From assembly GCF_030285625.1 (NCBI RefSeq), contig NZ_CP127294.1:692001-756000 (forward strand): a stretch of 64,000 bases of DNA, in the 5' to 3' direction. Position numbers and translations under genes: made by a program. The notes beneath the pieces were generated by a model. The model saw only the letters and a list, made by a program, of their open reading frames with translations, was not told the origin of the DNA and made no database searches. Source of the stretch: Amycolatopsis sp. 2-15. GTDB lineage: Bacteria > Actinomycetota > Actinomycetes > Mycobacteriales > Pseudonocardiaceae. Numbering within the stretch: the first letter of the stretch is position 1; each line of letters opens with the position of its first letter. Positions 18,081 through 27,800 of the stretch are shown piece by piece.

Positions 18081-18255
18081 GACTTTTCCTCCCCTGGACG
18101 GACTGCGACCGCAGCCCGGCGAAGATCCTTCCGATTCCAGGGCCGCCGCGGATAGCCGCCGTTGGGCGGATCCCGATCAGCGGGACATCGGGGGTGTTTC
18201 GCCACGGGTGTGTTCGTAGCGGTGTGGCGGCCGGAGCCGCTGCCCGGAGGAAGAG

Positions 18256-18834
18256 CTACTTCTTCGCCGCCGCCTTCTGTTCCTTCTTGAAGGCGCGGAC
18301 CTCCGCCAGCGTCTTGGCGTTCACGACGTCCGCGATGGACCGCCGCGAACCCCGATCCCCGTACGCACCCGCCGCCTCGCGCCAGCCCTTGGGCTGTACG
18401 CCGTATTGCTTGCCCAGCAGGGCGAGGAAGATCTTGGCTTTCTGCTCCCCGTACCCGGGCAGAGCCTTCAGCCGCTTCAGCACCTCAGGACCGTCGGGCT
18501 TGGGCCGCCCCTCCGTCCAGATCGCTTCGGCGTTGCCGTCGTAGTGCTCCATGAGGAACTGGCACAGCGCCTGCACCCGGCGCGCCATCGACCCGCCGTA
18601 GCGGTGGATGGCCGGGGGCGTGACGCACTTCTCGACGAACGCCTCCGTGTCGGCCTCTGCGATGCGCCGCACGTCGAAGCCGCCCATGCGGTCGGCGATC
18701 TTACGTGGGCCGAGGAAGGCGACCTCCATGGAGATCTGCTGGTCGAGGAGCATGCCGACGAGCAGCGCGACCGGGTCCTCGCTCAGCAGCTTGTCGGCCT
18801 CGGCGTCGCCGCTCAGGTGCACTTCACGCGTCAT
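18256..18834 (-). CDS. HhH-GPD-type base excision repair protein
   Basis: A 192-residue protein of the actinobacterial HhH-GPD family. The N-terminus HLSGDAEADKLLSEDPVALLVGMLLDQQISME is characteristic. A helix-hairpin-helix region (LKRLKALPGYGEQKAKIFLALLG, about 130-152) precedes the GPD-type loop, and the C-terminus is Lys/Ala-rich. A DNA glycosylase role is expected but unproven. ATG 18834 gives the usual start; ATGs at 18843 and 18867 are in frame. It overlaps the previous minus-strand gene by 11 bases. Confidence 0.88.
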   Translation of the reverse strand: MTREVHLSGDAEADKLLSEDPVALLVGMLLDQQISMEVAFLGPRKIADRMGGFDVRRIAEADTEAFVEKCVTPPAIHRYGGSMARRVQALCQFLMEHYDGNAEAIWTEGRPKPDGPEVLKRLKALPGYGEQKAKIFLALLGKQYGVQPKGWREAAGAYGDRGSRRSIADVVNAKTLAEVRAFKKEQKAAAKK

Positions 18835-19402
18835 GCGGTCCATTTTGGCAGGTCGCTGCCCAGACACGCAGCTCCCCGAGTGGGGTGGCGCCGTAGGCCA
18901 GCGCCGAGGCCAGGGCGTCGCCGTGTTCGTAGCCGACGATGGGCAGGCCCGGGAACGCGGCGGCGGCGCCGGCGACCGCGCCGGCCCAGTCGTCGCCGGT
19001 GACGTTCCACAGGCCGACCGCAGCCGGGCCGCGGTGGGCGACGGTCGGGCCGTCGAGGTGGACGAACGACGGGTCCGGTGACGCCGACGAGGGCCACCCC
19101 GACGACGACAGCACCGGAAAGTGCAGCCACGTGGCCGAGAACAGCACCTCGAAGCCCGGCAGGTCGAGGGACGCGAAGCTGTCCTTCACCGAGCAGCCGG
19201 CGGAAGCGTCCACGAGCGGCAGGACGTCGGCGCCAACCGCATCCTGTGTGAGGGTGACCGCGTCGGGATAGAACTTCGGCGTGCGCGCGGGCGCCGTCCA
19301 AGCGTGCGGGCCGAAGACGCCGGAAACGCCGCTGATACGGCAGAAAGCGTCACACCACGCCGCGTTCTCCGAAACGGCCGCCCTCAGCAACGAGCGAACC
19401 AC
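18824..19402 (-). CDS. Uncharacterised conserved protein
   Basis: A 192-residue protein from GTG 19402, overlapping the end of the upstream spermidine synthase-like gene by 19 bases. Sequence features are ENAAWCDAFCRISGVSGVFGPHAWTA, a PKFYPDAVTL segment, GCSVKDSFASLDL and a C-terminal GDALASALAYGATPLGELRVW. I recall similar actinobacterial proteins with a GNAT-like C-terminal half but no assigned function. The start is uncertain: a TTG at 19390 is in frame. Confidence 0.7.
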   Translation of the reverse strand: MVRSLLRAAVSENAAWCDAFCRISGVSGVFGPHAWTAPARTPKFYPDAVTLTQDAVGADVLPLVDASAGCSVKDSFASLDLPGFEVLFSATWLHFPVLSSSGWPSSASPDPSFVHLDGPTVAHRGPAAVGLWNVTGDDWAGAVAGAAAAFPGLPIVGYEHGDALASALAYGATPLGELRVWAATCQNGPHDA

Positions 19403-20028
19403 AGCACGTCCGGTTCCCCGCGCGGCACCGGGACCTCGACCACGCGTACGTCGGCGAAGTGCCCCCGCAACCGATCCGTGAACGCGGGAGAAGCGCCGGC
19501 GCTCCAAATCGCCAACACGCCGCCAGGGCGCAGCAGGCGGGCCAGACCGTCCACTCCGGACTCACCGTACAACGAGGTGTTCCCGTCCGTCACCGTCCAC
19601 TCGGGACCATTGTCGATGTCGAGGCACAGGGCGTCGAAGGTTTCCCCCGAGGAATGCAGCCACGACACCAGATCCGCCTCCACCAACGACACCCGGTGAT
19701 TCTCCAGTGCCGCACCGTGCACCTCGCGAAGCGGGCCCGTGCGGTTCCACGCGATCACCGCCGGTTCGCGCTCCACCACCACAACCGACCCGACGTGCGG
19801 GTGATCCAGCGCCGCCCGCAATGAAAAACCCACCCCGAGTCCGCCGATGAGCACGCGGGCGCCCGGTGCGAGCAGGTCGGCGGCGCCGGTCACGAGAAGC
19901 CGTTCGGATTCCCCGTTCCGGGTGTCCATCAGGAACACACCGTTCTCGATCACCTCGAGCACCGCGCCTTCACGGCGGAGCACGAGCTCACCGCCCAACC
20001 CGTGGGCCACGTCCAGAACCTCAGCCAC
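19384..20028 (-). CDS. Spermidine synthase-like SAM-binding protein
   Basis: A 214-residue protein with the spermine/spermidine synthase methyltransferase core: VLIGGLGVGFSLRAAL (motif I), VVVVEREPAVIAWNR (acidic ribose-binding residue) and CLDIDNGPEWTV. It lacks the full N-terminal beta domain of true spermidine synthases. It is more likely a methyltransferase of unknown substrate. It heads a three-gene overlapping minus-strand cluster with the two genes downstream. Confidence 0.82.
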   Translation of the reverse strand: MAEVLDVAHGLGGELVLRREGAVLEVIENGVFLMDTRNGESERLLVTGAADLLAPGARVLIGGLGVGFSLRAALDHPHVGSVVVVEREPAVIAWNRTGPLREVHGAALENHRVSLVEADLVSWLHSSGETFDALCLDIDNGPEWTVTDGNTSLYGESGVDGLARLLRPGGVLAIWSAGASPAFTDRLRGHFADVRVVEVPVPRGEPDVLWFARC

Positions 20029-20102
20029 GGAGCCAGCTTTTCACAACTGCCCTGTACGCGGCCGCGAGGCGCTCCTACCCTGAACCACGGAGGTGAAACC
20101 CC

Positions 20103-20285
20103 ATGCACGCGACGGTAGGAGACGAGATCCAGGTCCACGGCCGCACGGTGGGGGCCGCCGAGCAGCGCGCCGAGATCCTCGAGGTGCGCGGCCCGGACGG
20201 CTCACCACCGTATGTCGTCCGGTTCGCCGACGGACACGAAGCACTGCTGTACCCCGGGCCCGACTGCGAGATCCTCACGGACTAG
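20103..20285 (+). CDS. DUF1918 family protein
   Basis: A 60-residue beta-rich small protein matching DUF1918 (MHATVGDEIQVHGRTVG, then GPDGSPPYVVRFADGHEALLYPGPDCEI). The start ATG 20103 has GGAGG upstream. Function is unknown; the fold is SH3-barrel-like. Its TAG lies in a CTAG shared with the convergent MFS gene. Confidence 0.9.
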   Translation: MHATVGDEIQVHGRTVGAAEQRAEILEVRGPDGSPPYVVRFADGHEALLYPGPDCEILTD

Positions 20286-21481
20286 CCGACGGCCACTTCT
20301 TCCCGGGCCGCCACGCGACGAGTGCGGCGAGTCTCCCAGAAGAACACCATCACCGCGATCGCGACGGCGCTCAGCACCGCGGCGATCTCCGGCAGCACCG
20401 TCGGCCCGGCGGACGTCAGCACCGCGCCGCCGACGATGCCGGAGAGCCCGACGCCGAGGTAGATCGCCGACGCGTTGAGCGAGAGGGCCAGTCCGGCGTG
20501 CCCGGGCGACAGCTCGATGAGCCGGTGCTGCATCGGCGGGTTGATCGCCCACGTGATCGTGCCCCACACGAAGAACGTCACGCCCGCGCCGGCCACGGTC
20601 ACCGACGTGAACGGCAGCAGCGCCAGCACGACGGTCATCGCGCCCAGCACCAGGAGCACCGGCACGCGCGCGCCCCACCGGTCGGCGGCGCGGCCGCCGA
20701 GGTAGTTGCCCAGGGCGCCGCCGATGCCGTAGCAGAACAACAGCACCGTGACGGTGCCGCCGGTGAGGCCGGCCGTCGCGGCGAGCAGCGGCGACGAGAG
20801 CGTGTAGACCATGAACGCGCCGAGGCACGCGAGCACCGTGGTGACGAGCAGCGCGACCACGCGCTTGTCGCGCGCCACCGCGAAGCGCTCGGCCAGCCGC
20901 ACCGCGGGCGGCGGCGCGACCCGCGGCAGCACGAGCCGCACGGCGACCGCGCCGGCCAGCGACAGCACGCCGACGAGCAGGAACGCGGCCTCGTAGTCCC
21001 ACTGCTGGGAGACCAGGCTGCCGAGCGGCACCCCGAAGATCAACGCGACTGTGAGCCCGCCGAACACCATCGCGACGGCGCGGCCGCGGCGTTCCGGCGT
21101 GGTCAGCTCCGCGGCCACGGCACTGGCGGCCGGGGTGAAGACGGCGGCGCCGACGGCCGTGACAACCCGCGCAAGAAGCAGCGTTGTGTAGCCGGGCGCG
21201 ACGGCGGCGAACAGGTTGCCGAGGCCGGTGACGACCAGCGCGGCCACCAGGAGCGTCCGGCGCTCCCAGCGCCCGGTGACGGCGGCGAACAGCGGCGAGC
21301 CGATCGCGTACGCGATGGCGAACGACGTGACGAGCTGCGCGGCGGCGGTGGCCGACACGTGCAGCTCCGAAACGAGCGACGGCAGCAGCCCGGCGACGAT
21401 GTAGCCGCTGGTGCCGACCCCGAAGGCCCCGAACGCCAGCACGGCGTTCCGCGAGCTCCCGGTGGTGGAGACGCTGGACAT
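20282..21481 (-). CDS. MFS transporter (DHA1 drug:H+ antiporter type)
   Basis: A 399-residue 12-helix permease. N-terminal GVGTSGYIVAGLLPSLVSEL, the loop 2-3 motif GSPLFAAVTGRWERRTLLVAAL and the motif C-like GAAVFTPAASAVAAELTTPERRGRA point to the DHA1 (AraJ/Cml-like) efflux group. ATG 21481 is chosen; the frame is open much further upstream across the ArsR gene but is not coding there. It is divergent from an ArsR-type repressor across a 108-base region with repeated elements, so ArsR control is likely. Confidence 0.92.
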   Translation of the reverse strand: MSSVSTTGSSRNAVLAFGAFGVGTSGYIVAGLLPSLVSELHVSATAAAQLVTSFAIAYAIGSPLFAAVTGRWERRTLLVAALVVTGLGNLFAAVAPGYTTLLLARVVTAVGAAVFTPAASAVAAELTTPERRGRAVAMVFGGLTVALIFGVPLGSLVSQQWDYEAAFLLVGVLSLAGAVAVRLVLPRVAPPPAVRLAERFAVARDKRVVALLVTTVLACLGAFMVYTLSSPLLAATAGLTGGTVTVLLFCYGIGGALGNYLGGRAADRWGARVPVLLVLGAMTVVLALLPFTSVTVAGAGVTFFVWGTITWAINPPMQHRLIELSPGHAGLALSLNASAIYLGVGLSGIVGGAVLTSAGPTVLPEIAAVLSAVAIAVMVFFWETRRTRRVAAREEVAVG

Positions 21482-21512
21482 GGTGGTGCCCCCAAGAGGT
21501 GAACGGGATTGG

Positions 21513-21583
21513 TTCGACGGACGTCGTAGTTCGATGTCGACCGTACACCGTGGGCCTGACAATTTCGAGGAACGTCGTACTAT
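21513..21583. promoter_or_regulatory. Divergent control region with two 18-base direct repeats and an ArsR promoter
   Basis: TTCGACGGACGTCGTAGT (21513-21530) and TTCGAGGAACGTCGTACT (21564-21581) match at 15 of 18 positions and are 51 bases apart. A plus-strand promoter CTGACA (21556-21561), 16-base spacer, TACTAT (21578-21583) overlaps the second repeat and would start transcription at the ArsR ATG (21590), giving a leaderless mRNA. The repeats are candidate repressor sites. Confidence 0.6.
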
Positions 21584-21589
21584 GGACCC

Positions 21590-21913
21590 ATGGCCGCCAC
21601 CACGCACCTGACTCCGCTCGTCCACCCCGAGCGCGACGAGATGACCGTCGAGGCAGTGCTGCGCGCGCTCGCCGACCCGGTGCGCCTGGCGATCGTGCGC
21701 CAGCTCGCCCGGTCCGAGGCCGAGGTCTCGTGCGGCGGACTCGAGGTGCCGGTGACCAAGTCCACACTCACGCACCACCTCGGCATCCTGCGCGCCGCGG
21801 GCGTGCTCGCCGGCCGCCAGGAAGGCACCACGCGGTACAACTCCTTGCGTCGCAACGATCTTGACGAGTTGTTCCCGGGTCTCCTCGACGGAGTGCTCGC
21901 CGCGCGCCGCTGA
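21590..21913 (+). CDS. ArsR/SmtB-type winged-helix transcriptional repressor
   Basis: A 107-residue DNA-binding protein. The HTH covers LRALADPVRLAIVRQLARSE and the recognition helix region KSTLTHHLGILRAAGVL, with the wing at GRQEGTTRYNSLRRNDL. A CGG segment (VSCGGLEVP) holds a single Cys, so there is no obvious classical metal site. ATG 21590 has no Shine-Dalgarno and is probably leaderless. It is divergently paired with the MFS exporter at 20282-21481. Confidence 0.92.
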   Translation: MAATTHLTPLVHPERDEMTVEAVLRALADPVRLAIVRQLARSEAEVSCGGLEVPVTKSTLTHHLGILRAAGVLAGRQEGTTRYNSLRRNDLDELFPGLLDGVLAARR

Positions 21914-22106
21914 CGGTCGCGCTACGTGAACAGCCTCACCCGGATACCGGGATGACAAACCCACACCCCATCGGTTGAACTGGGTTGCAGACAGCACGAC
22001 GGCGTCGGGGCCGCACACGGCTGTCTTGTTTTTTGCCCTTCGTCTAAAGCGCTTCAGAACGGGGTCACCCCGAGCTGAGTAATCGATTTCTCACGAAAGG
22101 AGAGCC

Positions 22107-23291
22107 GTGCCCGTCGCGTTGCTCGCGCTCGCCATCGGTGCCTTCGGCATCGGGACCACCGAGTTCGTGATGATGGGTGTGCTGCCCCAGGCCGCCGGGG
22201 ACTTCCACATCGACATCCCCACCGCCGGCTACTTCATCTCCGCCTACGCGCTCGGCGTCGTGATCGGCGCCCCGCTGCTGACCGCGGTGGCCGTGCGGCT
22301 GCCGCGCAAGACCATGCTGCTCGCGATGATGGGCCTGTTCACCCTCGGCAACGGCCTGTTCGCGCTGTCGCCGAACCAGGGTTTCGGCATCGCGTTCCGC
22401 TTCCTGGCCGGCCTGCCGCACGGTGCGTTCTTCGGCGCCGGCGCGGTGGTCGCGTCGAGCCTGGTGAAGCCGGGCGACCGCGCGAAGGCCGTGTCGATGA
22501 TGTTCATGGGACTCACGCTGGCGAACGTGGTCGGCGTGCCGCTCGGGACGTTGCTGGGCCAGCAGGTGGGCTGGCGGGCGACGTTCGGGGTGGTCGCGGT
22601 GATCGGCCTGTTCGCCGCCGCCGCGATCGCCAAGCTGGTGCCGCACCAGGGGCGCCCGGCCGAGGCTTCGCTGCGTGGCGAGCTGGACGCGTTCCGGCGG
22701 CCGCAGGTGTGGCTGGCACTGGCGATCGTGACGTTCGGGCTCGGCGGGGTGTTCGCGTGCATGTCGTACATCGCGCCGATGCTCACCGATGTCGCCGGGT
22801 ACTCGCCCGCGGACGTGACGCTGCTGCTGTCGCTGGCGGGGGTCGGCATGACCGTCGGCAACTACCTCGGCGGCCGGCTCGCGGACCGCGCGCTGATGCC
22901 TTCGCTGTACGCGGCGATGCTGTCGCTGGCCGTGGTGCTGGGGATCTTCACGCTGACGGCGCAGTCGAAGGTCGGCGCGGCGATCACGATCTTCTTCGTC
23001 GGTGTCGCGGGTTTCATGATCGGCCCGATGATGCAGACGCGGATCATGCAGAAGGCCGGCGGCACTCCGTCGCTGGTGTCGGCGGCCGTGCAGTCGGCGT
23101 TCAACATCGCGAACTCGATCGGCGCGTACCTCGGCGGGCTGGTGATCGCCGGTGGTCTGGGCCTGGTGGCGCCGAACTGGGTCGGCGCGACGCTGGCCGT
23201 GCTCGGCCTGTCGATCGCCGCCGTCTCCGGCTCGCTCGACCGCCGCGACGCCCGCGCGGCCGAGCAACGGGAGCTCGCTCTGGCTTCGTGA
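22107..23291 (+). CDS. MFS transporter (DHA1 family)
   Basis: A 394-residue 12-TM permease beginning ALAIGAFGIGTTEFVMMGVLPQ, the hallmark of the Cml/AraJ/YdhP-like DHA1 exporters. Other features are the loop 2-3 motif GAPLLTAVAVRLPRKTMLLAMM and LPHGAFFGAGAVVASSLVKPGDRAKAVSMMFMGLTLANVVG. GTG 22107 follows AAAGGAGAGCC. It is distinct in sequence from the MFS gene at 20282-21481 and not obviously co-regulated with it. It ends at a strong bidirectional hairpin. Confidence 0.93.
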   Translation: MPVALLALAIGAFGIGTTEFVMMGVLPQAAGDFHIDIPTAGYFISAYALGVVIGAPLLTAVAVRLPRKTMLLAMMGLFTLGNGLFALSPNQGFGIAFRFLAGLPHGAFFGAGAVVASSLVKPGDRAKAVSMMFMGLTLANVVGVPLGTLLGQQVGWRATFGVVAVIGLFAAAAIAKLVPHQGRPAEASLRGELDAFRRPQVWLALAIVTFGLGGVFACMSYIAPMLTDVAGYSPADVTLLLSLAGVGMTVGNYLGGRLADRALMPSLYAAMLSLAVVLGIFTLTAQSKVGAAITIFFVGVAGFMIGPMMQTRIMQKAGGTPSLVSAAVQSAFNIANSIGAYLGGLVIAGGLGLVAPNWVGATLAVLGLSIAAVSGSLDRRDARAAEQRELALAS

Positions 23292-23310
23292 TCCGGACCA
23301 GAGCCGAAAA

Positions 23311-23349
23311 CACAGCGGCCCCGCACCTACCCGGTGCGGGGCCGCTGTG
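23311..23349. terminator. Bidirectional terminator between MFS gene and folD operon
   Basis: A perfect 17-bp stem (23311-23327 with 23333-23349, arm CACAGCGGCCCCGCACC) with a 5-base loop TACCC. It separates two convergent units, ending 10 bases before the last codon of the DUF3017 gene. Confidence 0.88.
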
Positions 23350-23358
23350 TACGGAGCG

Positions 23359-23664
23359 TCAGGACGTGGTGTCGAACGGACCGCCCGTGATGGTGAAGGC
23401 GATGTACAACACGGCAGCGCACAGCGCCGCGTACGTGACGACGTCCACGATCTTGCCGCGGATCGCCAGCAGGCCGACGCGGTCCTCCGGCAGCAGCAGC
23501 CGCAGCAGCCCACCCACGAACAGGGCGGCGCCGACCAGCACCGCGCCCTCGCGCCAGTGGTACTGCAGGATCCGCAGCGCCGCGGCGAGCAGCAGCAGGA
23601 TGACCAGCCCGAACGGCACGTGGACGGTCCACGACCGTTTCGTGCGGGGCCGGTCGGCGGTCAT
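23359..23664 (-). CDS. DUF3017 family membrane protein
   Basis: A 101-residue protein with a charged start (MTADRPRTKRSW) and three hydrophobic helices (about 15-33, 41-58, 75-93), with LLRLLLPEDRVGLLAIRGK between the last two, as in DUF3017. It follows folD by two bases, the same pairing I recall for mycobacteria (Rv3355c-Rv3356c) and Streptomyces. Function is unknown. Confidence 0.88.
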   Translation of the reverse strand: MTADRPRTKRSWTVHVPFGLVILLLLAAALRILQYHWREGAVLVGAALFVGGLLRLLLPEDRVGLLAIRGKIVDVVTYAALCAAVLYIAFTITGGPFDTTS

Positions 23665-23666
23665 GG

Positions 23667-24533
23667 TCACCGGCTCGCGACCGCGCGCTCGGCGGCTTCG
23701 ACGACGTTGGACACGAGCATCGCGCGGGTCATGGGGCCGACACCGCCCGGGTTCGGGGACAGCCAGCCCGCGACCTCGGCCACGCCCGGGTCCACGTCGC
23801 CCGTGAGCTTGCCGTCGACGTGGGAGACACCGACGTCCAGCACAGCCGCGCCGGGAGCCACCATGTCCGGCTTGATGATGCCGGGGACGCCGGCGGCGGC
23901 GATGACGATGTCGGCGCGACGGACCTCGGCCGCGAGATCGCGGGTGCCGGTGTGGCACAGCGTCACGGTGGAGTTCTCGCTGCGGCGCGTGAGCAGCAGG
24001 CCCATCGTGCGGCCGACGGTGATGCCGCGGCCGACCACCGTCACGTTGGCGCCGTCCAGCACCACGCCGTGGCGGCGGAGCAGCTCGATGATCCCGTACG
24101 GCGTGCACGGCAGGGGGCCGCGCTGGCCGAGGACGAGGCGGCCGAGGCTCGTGGGCGCGAGGCCGTCGGCGTCCTTGTCGGGGTCGATGCGCTCGAGGAC
24201 GCGGTTGGCGTCGAGGTGCTTGGGCAGGGGCAGCTGCACGATGTAGCCGTGGCACGCCGGGTCGGCGTTGAGGTCGTCGATGACGGCCTCGAGCTTCTCC
24301 TGCGAGATGTCGGCGGGCAGGTCGCGCCGGATCGAGTTGACGCCGATCTTCGCGCTGTCCGCGTGCTTCATCTTCACGTACGAGTGCGAGCCGGGGTCGT
24401 CACCGACCAGCACCGTGCCCAGCCCGGGGACCACACCCCGCTCGGCGAGCGCCGCCACCCGCGGGCGCAGCTCCGCGAAAATGGCGTCCTTCGTGGCCTT
24501 GCCGTCCAGAATCTTCGCCGTCACGGTGACCAT
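23667..24533 (-). CDS. folD: Bifunctional methylenetetrahydrofolate dehydrogenase/cyclohydrolase
   Basis: A 288-residue cytosolic enzyme interconverting 5,10-methylene- and 10-formyl-tetrahydrofolate, which supplies PurN and PurH encoded elsewhere in this window. Family motifs are [22 protein letters not shown] (catalytic Tyr-Lys), [24 protein letters not shown] and the dinucleotide-binding [16 protein letters not shown]. An Ile stands where many members have a Ser after GRG. ATG 24533 is used; GTG 24524 is possible. Confidence 0.96.
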   Translation of the reverse strand: MVTVTAKILDGKATKDAIFAELRPRVAALAERGVVPGLGTVLVGDDPGSHSYVKMKHADSAKIGVNSIRRDLPADISQEKLEAVIDDLNADPACHGYIVQLPLPKHLDANRVLERIDPDKDADGLAPTSLGRLVLGQRGPLPCTPYGIIELLRRHGVVLDGANVTVVGRGITVGRTMGLLLTRRSENSTVTLCHTGTRDLAAEVRRADIVIAAAGVPGIIKPDMVAPGAAVLDVGVSHVDGKLTGDVDPGVAEVAGWLSPNPGGVGPMTRAMLVSNVVEAAERAVASR

Positions 24534-24769
24534 TCTCGCAAAGCACCGTCCACACCCGGACCTCGCCCGGGGCGCACACGCAGCGTGCTCGCCGCACCAC
24601 CCGATCGGCCCGGCGCGTCGTGGCCGGACGCGCAGGGCCACCGGACGTAGACTCCTGGTCACCCCAACGCCGGAGCCCAGTCCCAGCCCGCACGGGTGTG
24701 TGATCTTGAGCATCGTGCGTCGACCGAGGTCAGACCGCCCCTGAGTGGCAAAAGACCTATGCGGGGTGC

Positions 24770-24785
24770 GTTCGCGCGCGCGAAC
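24770..24785. promoter_or_regulatory. Perfect 16-base palindrome upstream of the TNT-domain gene
   Basis: GTTCGCGCGCGCGAAC is a perfect palindrome ending 15 bases before the GTG at 24801. It could be an operator. It would be coding only if translation starts at ATG 24759. Confidence 0.35.
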
Positions 24786-24800
24786 AGTCAAAATGTTCCC

Positions 24801-27800
24801 GTGGCACAACCGACGACGCAGCTGAACGCGACCGAGCAGGACACACTGGTCAAGCAGATCGGACTCGCCCTGCTGCGCGCAGCACCACGCGACTGGCGCA
24901 AGGTCACGGTGGAGTATCGGGCCGTCGGCCGCTACCACGAGCTGACGGGCGAGATCCGCACCGAAGACGGCACCGGGCAGGAGTGGGTCGCCACCCACGA
25001 CATCGCGACGCTCTTCGGCCGGCTGCGCGCGGGCATGTACCGCGACGGCCGCGGCACGTGGTTCAACGCGCGCTACCAGCTCGACCACCCGTCCAGCTAC
25101 AACCTCGAGTACAACCGCGAGGAGCCCACGTGGCACCTTGCGCCGCCGCCCCAGGCGTACCAGGACGAGCTGCGCATGTTCCCCCGGACAGAGGAGAACG
25201 TGCCGGAGTGGCTGATCCGGCGCCTGTCCGGCCTCGGCCCCGAGCAGCCCGGCCCGCACTTCCGCATCGCGCGGATCTTCGACACGATCGGCCCCGCCGG
25301 GCGCCCGGTCATCAACCGGCCCGACCTCGACGTCGCCGAGCAGGACCGCCTGCTCGACTACCTCGATCACGCGCCCGTGGTGGTGCAGGACCGCGGCTAC
25401 GACATCGACCGCCTCGCGCAGACGCCCGAGGCGACCGTGCCCGTGGCCTTCCACAGCGACGGGCAGTGGATCTGGCCCGCGGCCGTGAACTTCTACCTGC
25501 GTCAGTACGGCGTCTCGCCCGAGCCCGACCTGGTGGAGCACATCCGGTCCAACGGCTTCCAGCTGCCGCAGGTCGACGACGGCGCGCTGCAGGGCGCCGC
25601 CGCGTACCTCACGCGGGGCAGCCAGCAGCAGCGTCCGGGCCCGCCGCCGCAACAGCAGCAACCGCAGCAGCAGCCCATGCCGCCCGCTCCCCCGGCCGCG
25701 CAGGCGCCGCAGGCCCCGGCTCCCGAAGCCGCTGCGCCGGCGCCGGTCGACGTGCCGCTCGCCGTGCACACGCCCCCCGCCGAGCCGGATGCGCCGGCCG
25801 AACCGCCGTTCGAGCAGGTCTTCGACGGGCCCGGCCCGCAGCACGAGGACGGCCCGGGCTTCGAGAACGAGCAGTACCAGGACGAGCGCTACGACGAGTT
25901 CGGCGACCGCTTCGCCGGCGAGGACCACTTCGAGGACCAGCAGCACGCGGACTTCGAGACGGCCCACGACCAGGCGCCCAGCGGCGCCGGGTCTAACGCG
26001 GGCGCGGTGCCGAACGGGGCCGGGGCCGACAACCCGACGCCGGTGGCCGAGCGGACCGCGATGTACGCGCCCGTGGACCCGAACACCGCACCGCCGGCGC
26101 ACGAAGAGCAGCAACGCACGGCGATGTACGCGCCCGTCGACCCCAGCGCCGCTCCGCCGCAGCAGCACGACGAGCAGCGGACGGCCCTGTACGCACCGGT
26201 CGACCCGAACTCCGCCCCGCCGGAGGAGGACGCCGAGCAGACCGCGCTGTACGCGCCCGTCGACGCCGTCGGAGCCGAGCAGCCGCTCGAGGAAGAGCCG
26301 GTGCTGTTCACCCACACTGATGAACCTTCGCGCCATGAAGAGCCGGCCGAGCAGCACACCGCGCTGTACGCCCCGGCCGACCGCGGCGCCGAGCAGTACG
26401 AAGACACCGAGCAGTACGAAAACGCCGAGCCGTTCGAGGACGCGCAGTCGTTCGAGGGTGGCCAGCCGCTCGAGAATACGCAGACGTTCGAGAACAGCCA
26501 GTCGTTCGAGAACGGTCAGCACTTCGAAGCCGGCCAGTACGACCAGGCGGGCCAGTACCAGGACGAGCAGTACGAGGACGACGAGCACTACGAGGAGCAG
26601 CCGTACGGCGAGTCCCAGTACGGCGACCAGCCGCGCGACAGCGGCGGCCCCGCCGGCCGGGAACCGGACTTCGACTCGGGCCCGCCGACCACGATGATCA
26701 CGCCCGACGAGGGTGTGCCGGGTGTCCTGCCGGTGCCCGAGCTGCCGATGGCCCCGCGCGCCGGCGTCCGGCCGGAACCGGCCGCCGCACGGCAGGCCCC
26801 GCAGCGGCAGCCCCAGCAGCCGCCGAGACGGCCGCGCCGCGAGCTGCCGGCCGAACCCGCGCTGGCGAAGCTGCAGACGCGGCTCGACGAGCTGGACGTG
26901 CCGGACGCCGCCTACCAGCTGGGCACGCCGACCGAACGCGGCTGGACCGTGGAGCAGGTGGACGAGGGCTGGCGCGTCGGCTGGTACGACGGCGAGCTGA
27001 TCAACCCGGCCGTGTTCGGCGACTCCGACGACGCCGCCGCGTTCATGCTCGGCAAGGTCCTGCTGCACCCCGACGGCCACGAGCCCGCCGAGGAGCAGCC
27101 GCCCGCGCCGCCGGCAGAGCCCGTGGCCGAAGCCCCGAAGCCGCCGGTGGTGGCGACGCTTTCGCCGGAGGTCGCCACGGGTTCGTTCCCGGTGCGCCCG
27201 CGCGAGGCCGTGCCGCCGCAGGAGCAGACGGCGTTCACCTCGGCCGAGGAGCTGCTGGGCGACGAGCCCGAGGCCGAAGAGCCGCCGCAGCGTCAGGTCC
27301 CCCCGCCCCCGCAGCCGCCGACTCAGGTGACCCCGCCGGTTCAGCCGCTGCAGCGCCGGGAGCCGCCGATGCCGCCCGCGCCCCCCGTGGGTGGTGGGCT
27401 GGGCCTGCCGACCGGGCCCGGAGTGCCGCCGGGTGCTCCCGTCGGTGGACCGGGTGGGCCCGGTGGGCCTGGCGGTCTTGGGCTCGGTGGCCCCACCGGT
27501 CCTGGTGGGCCCGGTGGACCGGGTGCGCCCGTCGCGCCGCCGCGTCGGGAAGAGCCGGGACGGGCCAACGGAGCGCCGCGTGCCGCCTCCGGTGGTGGCG
27601 GCAACAACCAGTGGCCGATCGGGCCGTTGTCGGGTGAACCGCCGCTGACGTTGTTCCGCGGCAAGGAAATGCGGGAGCTGCCAGCGGGCAGCGAGCTCGA
27701 CCGCTTCGGCGGCCCGAACGGCAACCTGACCTATGCCGCGGGCACGCCGTTCGAGGAGCGTTCGCTGGTACCGGAGTGGGTGAACCGGCCGTATCACGTG

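Noticed and set aside
24534..27797. Long minus-strand extension upstream of folD
   Set aside because: Only the part below 24533 resembles FolD. The rest is antisense to the TNT-domain gene and is Arg/Gly/Val-rich noise.
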